Of a DNA stretch of 64,000 nucleotides, positions 62,684 to 64,000 are shown piece after piece. The notes beneath the pieces are model-generated. The model made no database searches. It was given only the letters and a program-made list of their open reading frames with translations, and was not told the origin of the DNA. Numbering within the stretch: position 1 is the first letter of the stretch; every line of letters begins with the position of its first letter. A program made the position numbers and the translations under genes. The DNA lies in contig NZ_KV917372.1 in the NCBI RefSeq assembly GCF_002019635.1, forward strand, positions 496,001-560,000, given 5' to 3'. This DNA comes from Metabacillus halosaccharovorans. GTDB taxonomy: Bacteria > Bacillota > Bacilli > Bacillales > Bacillaceae.

Positions 62684-63127
62684 TTAATGGATTAAAGACG
62701 CTCTCATATTATTAATATCATTTTCAACATAGCATTTTAAACAGGAAAGCATATATACCCAGCCTTCTTTTTGTCCCATCATTTTATTAACTACTTCAGG
62801 GTCTTCTTCTTTCAAACCGGATTCGCTAACCTCAATAATCGTACTTCCATTATCCGATTCTTTCAGTATTATTGTTACGAACGTTTCTTCGTTGTGTTCC
62901 TCGCCCCATGAAAAAGCAATTTTCTTATTTTCTTTAAGCTCTAACACATTTATTACTCCTTCTGCATGATATTCATCATATTTTAATATAACCTCCTTGC
63001 CTCGTTCCCACCTTTGGGAACTTGATGAAAACCAAAAGTTGCCGATTTTCTCCGGATCTACTATTGCTTCAAATACCACATTAGTTGGTTTAAGTATTTT
63101 CATTTTTGCAGTAACTTCTGTATTCAT
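62684..63127 (-). CDS. SRPBCC/AHSA1-like protein
   Basis: A 147-residue START-like protein. The AHSA1 pattern is seen in KPTNVVFEAIVDPEKIGNFWFSSSS and IAFSWGEEHNEETFVTI, with a C-terminal helix containing MMGQKEGWVYMLSCLKCYVE. ATG at 63127 is chosen because AAAAGGTG lies before it; two earlier codons in the same frame are weaker. It is similar in type to the partial protein at the left edge of the window. Here no ArsR gene lies beside it. Confidence 0.87.
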   Translation of the reverse strand: MNTEVTAKMKILKPTNVVFEAIVDPEKIGNFWFSSSSQRWERGKEVILKYDEYHAEGVINVLELKENKKIAFSWGEEHNEETFVTIILKESDNGSTIIEVSESGLKEEDPEVVNKMMGQKEGWVYMLSCLKCYVENDINNMRASLIH

Positions 63128-63218
63128 TAACATCACACCTTTTCTTTATTTATGTTCTAGGGATCGGTCATCTAAAAATTCTTTTTATTTCTTTAAAATT
63201 CCTTTTTTGTATCTGATG

Positions 63219-64000
63219 TTAGTGATGAAAAAACACTGGCGCTGAATCAACATTGTTTAACCAAATATATTCCTTGCCATCAAGCCCGTTCTTTACAAAA
63301 ACATTTCCTTTAGATTCTTCATCTGTTTTTCGAATCCAAGTTAGGTAGGATTCAATCACCTGTGGATCCTTATCAAGTTCATTTTTCTTAGGACTAGTTA
63401 GTTGTTTTTGATCTTTTGTTTTTAGATCAATAAGGTAAAGTGATGTATACATTGTTGGAACTGGTCCTTCATTCCAATCTTTGTTCTCCTTTGCACGAGC
63501 CACAATTATTTTAGCTGAAGAAAACCATTCTAAGTCAAGATCTACATATCCATCTGGTGTATATTTCTTTTGTTGATTCGATACTGGCATGTCTTTAATT
63601 GTCGTGTTCTTGTTTTTCACAAAAAATCTTCCTTCACCAGAAATATAAGCCAGCTGATCAGTAGATGGTGACCACTTTACCCAATCCTCATATCCCAGCA
63701 TTTTTCCCACAGATTGAAATTCGTCCCCTTGTTGTGATAATACACACAAAGTATTACTATCCATTGACCAAGATGCTGTAGGGACTGCTATAAAACTAAG
63801 CCACTTTCCATCATAGCTCCATTTGAAATAGTCAGCATAAATGGAAAATAAGTCGGGTAGTTTAGTATCTATCGTATAAAAATGTTTCATTTTTTTATGA
63901 TCAAGATTTGCATCAACCGGTATTTTAAAAAGTTCAATAGGTCCCCATCCAGTCGGTAATAAATTGGCTTGTGAGGAAACAATAAAGTCTTTCCCATTCG
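63219..64000 (-). CDS. Beta-propeller-like (TolB-type) protein, C-terminal part
   Basis: The frame is open from the stop near 63219 to the right edge, so the 5' end is missing; the ATG at 63890 is internal, since readable codons continue upstream (IVSSQANLLPTGWGPIEL). About 260 residues are present. Repeated blocks WSYDGKWLSFIAV, VKWSPSTDQLAYISGEG and LEWFSSAKIIVARAKEN look like WD40/TolB-type propeller blades (W-S-x-D-x-x-x-L-A-F pattern). Function unknown; it could be a surface or sensor-type protein. Confidence 0.65.
   Translation of the reverse strand, partial: NGKDFIVSSQANLLPTGWGPIELFKIPVDANLDHKKMKHFYTIDTKLPDLFSIYADYFKWSYDGKWLSFIAVPTASWSMDSNTLCVLSQQGDEFQSVGKMLGYEDWVKWSPSTDQLAYISGEGRFFVKNKNTTIKDMPVSNQQKKYTPDGYVDLDLEWFSSAKIIVARAKENKDWNEGPVPTMYTSLYLIDLKTKDQKQLTSPKKNELDKDPQVIESYLTWIRKTDEESKGNVFVKNGLDGKEYIWLNNVDSAPVFFHH

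Overview
The window looks like chromosomal DNA of a spore-forming, low-GC Gram-positive bacterium of the Bacillaceae. The reasons are AT-rich sequence, strong AGGAGG-type ribosome binding sites, frequent GTG and TTG starts, and Bacillus-type genes: a HutP-controlled hut operon, an alpha/beta-type small acid-soluble spore protein, an YtgP-like MurJ flippase, LysM-NlpC/P60 hydrolase, SigM/YhdL-like proteins and a CcpA cre box. The genus cannot be fixed from this window alone. I see no rRNA, tRNA, CRISPR array or intact transposase.

Layout. Bases 1-8500 are a mix of small genes: a partial SRPBCC protein with an ArsR regulator, a broken MEDS/PAS histidine kinase, nitroreductase, DinB, a LysM cell-wall hydrolase, a phosphatase, two GNAT acetyltransferases and a Gly/Phe/Tyr-rich coat-like protein. 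Bases 8666-11736 hold a membrane-anchored FAD oxidase followed by membrane proteins. Bases 11782-19378 carry glutaminase, a nucleoside diphosphate kinase with an unusual tail, and the full histidine pathway hutPHUIG. Bases 19554-25373 hold a BMP-type (nucleoside-like) ABC importer that runs into a Rieske non-haem iron oxygenase. Bases 25856-30682 carry a secreted M14 carboxypeptidase and a TAXI-TRAP importer with DUF1850. Bases 30819-46984 are mainly single housekeeping or accessory genes: SASP, BluB, an M48 protease fused to ankyrin repeats, two luciferase-like monooxygenases, a SNF2/SWIM helicase, an esterase, a MurJ-like flippase and NUDIX and GNAT enzymes. Bases 47194-52709 are a CcpA-controlled sugar ABC transporter with an AraC regulator and CutC, ending in the remains of a ROK sugar kinase and followed by the recombinase XerS. 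Bases 54023-57437 hold two separate ECF sigma/membrane-partner pairs. The end carries D-amino acid transaminase, an aldo/keto reductase, a Crp-family regulator divergent from an MFS carrier, two VOC/SRPBCC-type genes and a partial beta-propeller-like protein.

How it works together. Histidine (hut) and glutamine (glsA) breakdown both give glutamate. The adjacent importer and oxygenase suggest further use of a nitrogen-containing small molecule, possibly a purine or an N-methylated compound; this is inference. The sugar operon is regulated by carbon repression, shown by a perfect cre box, but has lost at least its kinase.

Most interesting points: (1) the importer plus Rieske unit next to hut, with a small three-stem RNA-like element in front of it; (2) two orphan Shine-Dalgarno sequences in front of substrate-binding lipoprotein genes, one with a three-codon minigene; (3) decayed genes (histidine kinase, ROK kinase) and a tiny IS3-like element; (4) the M48-ankyrin fusion; (5) several palindromes that look like operators.
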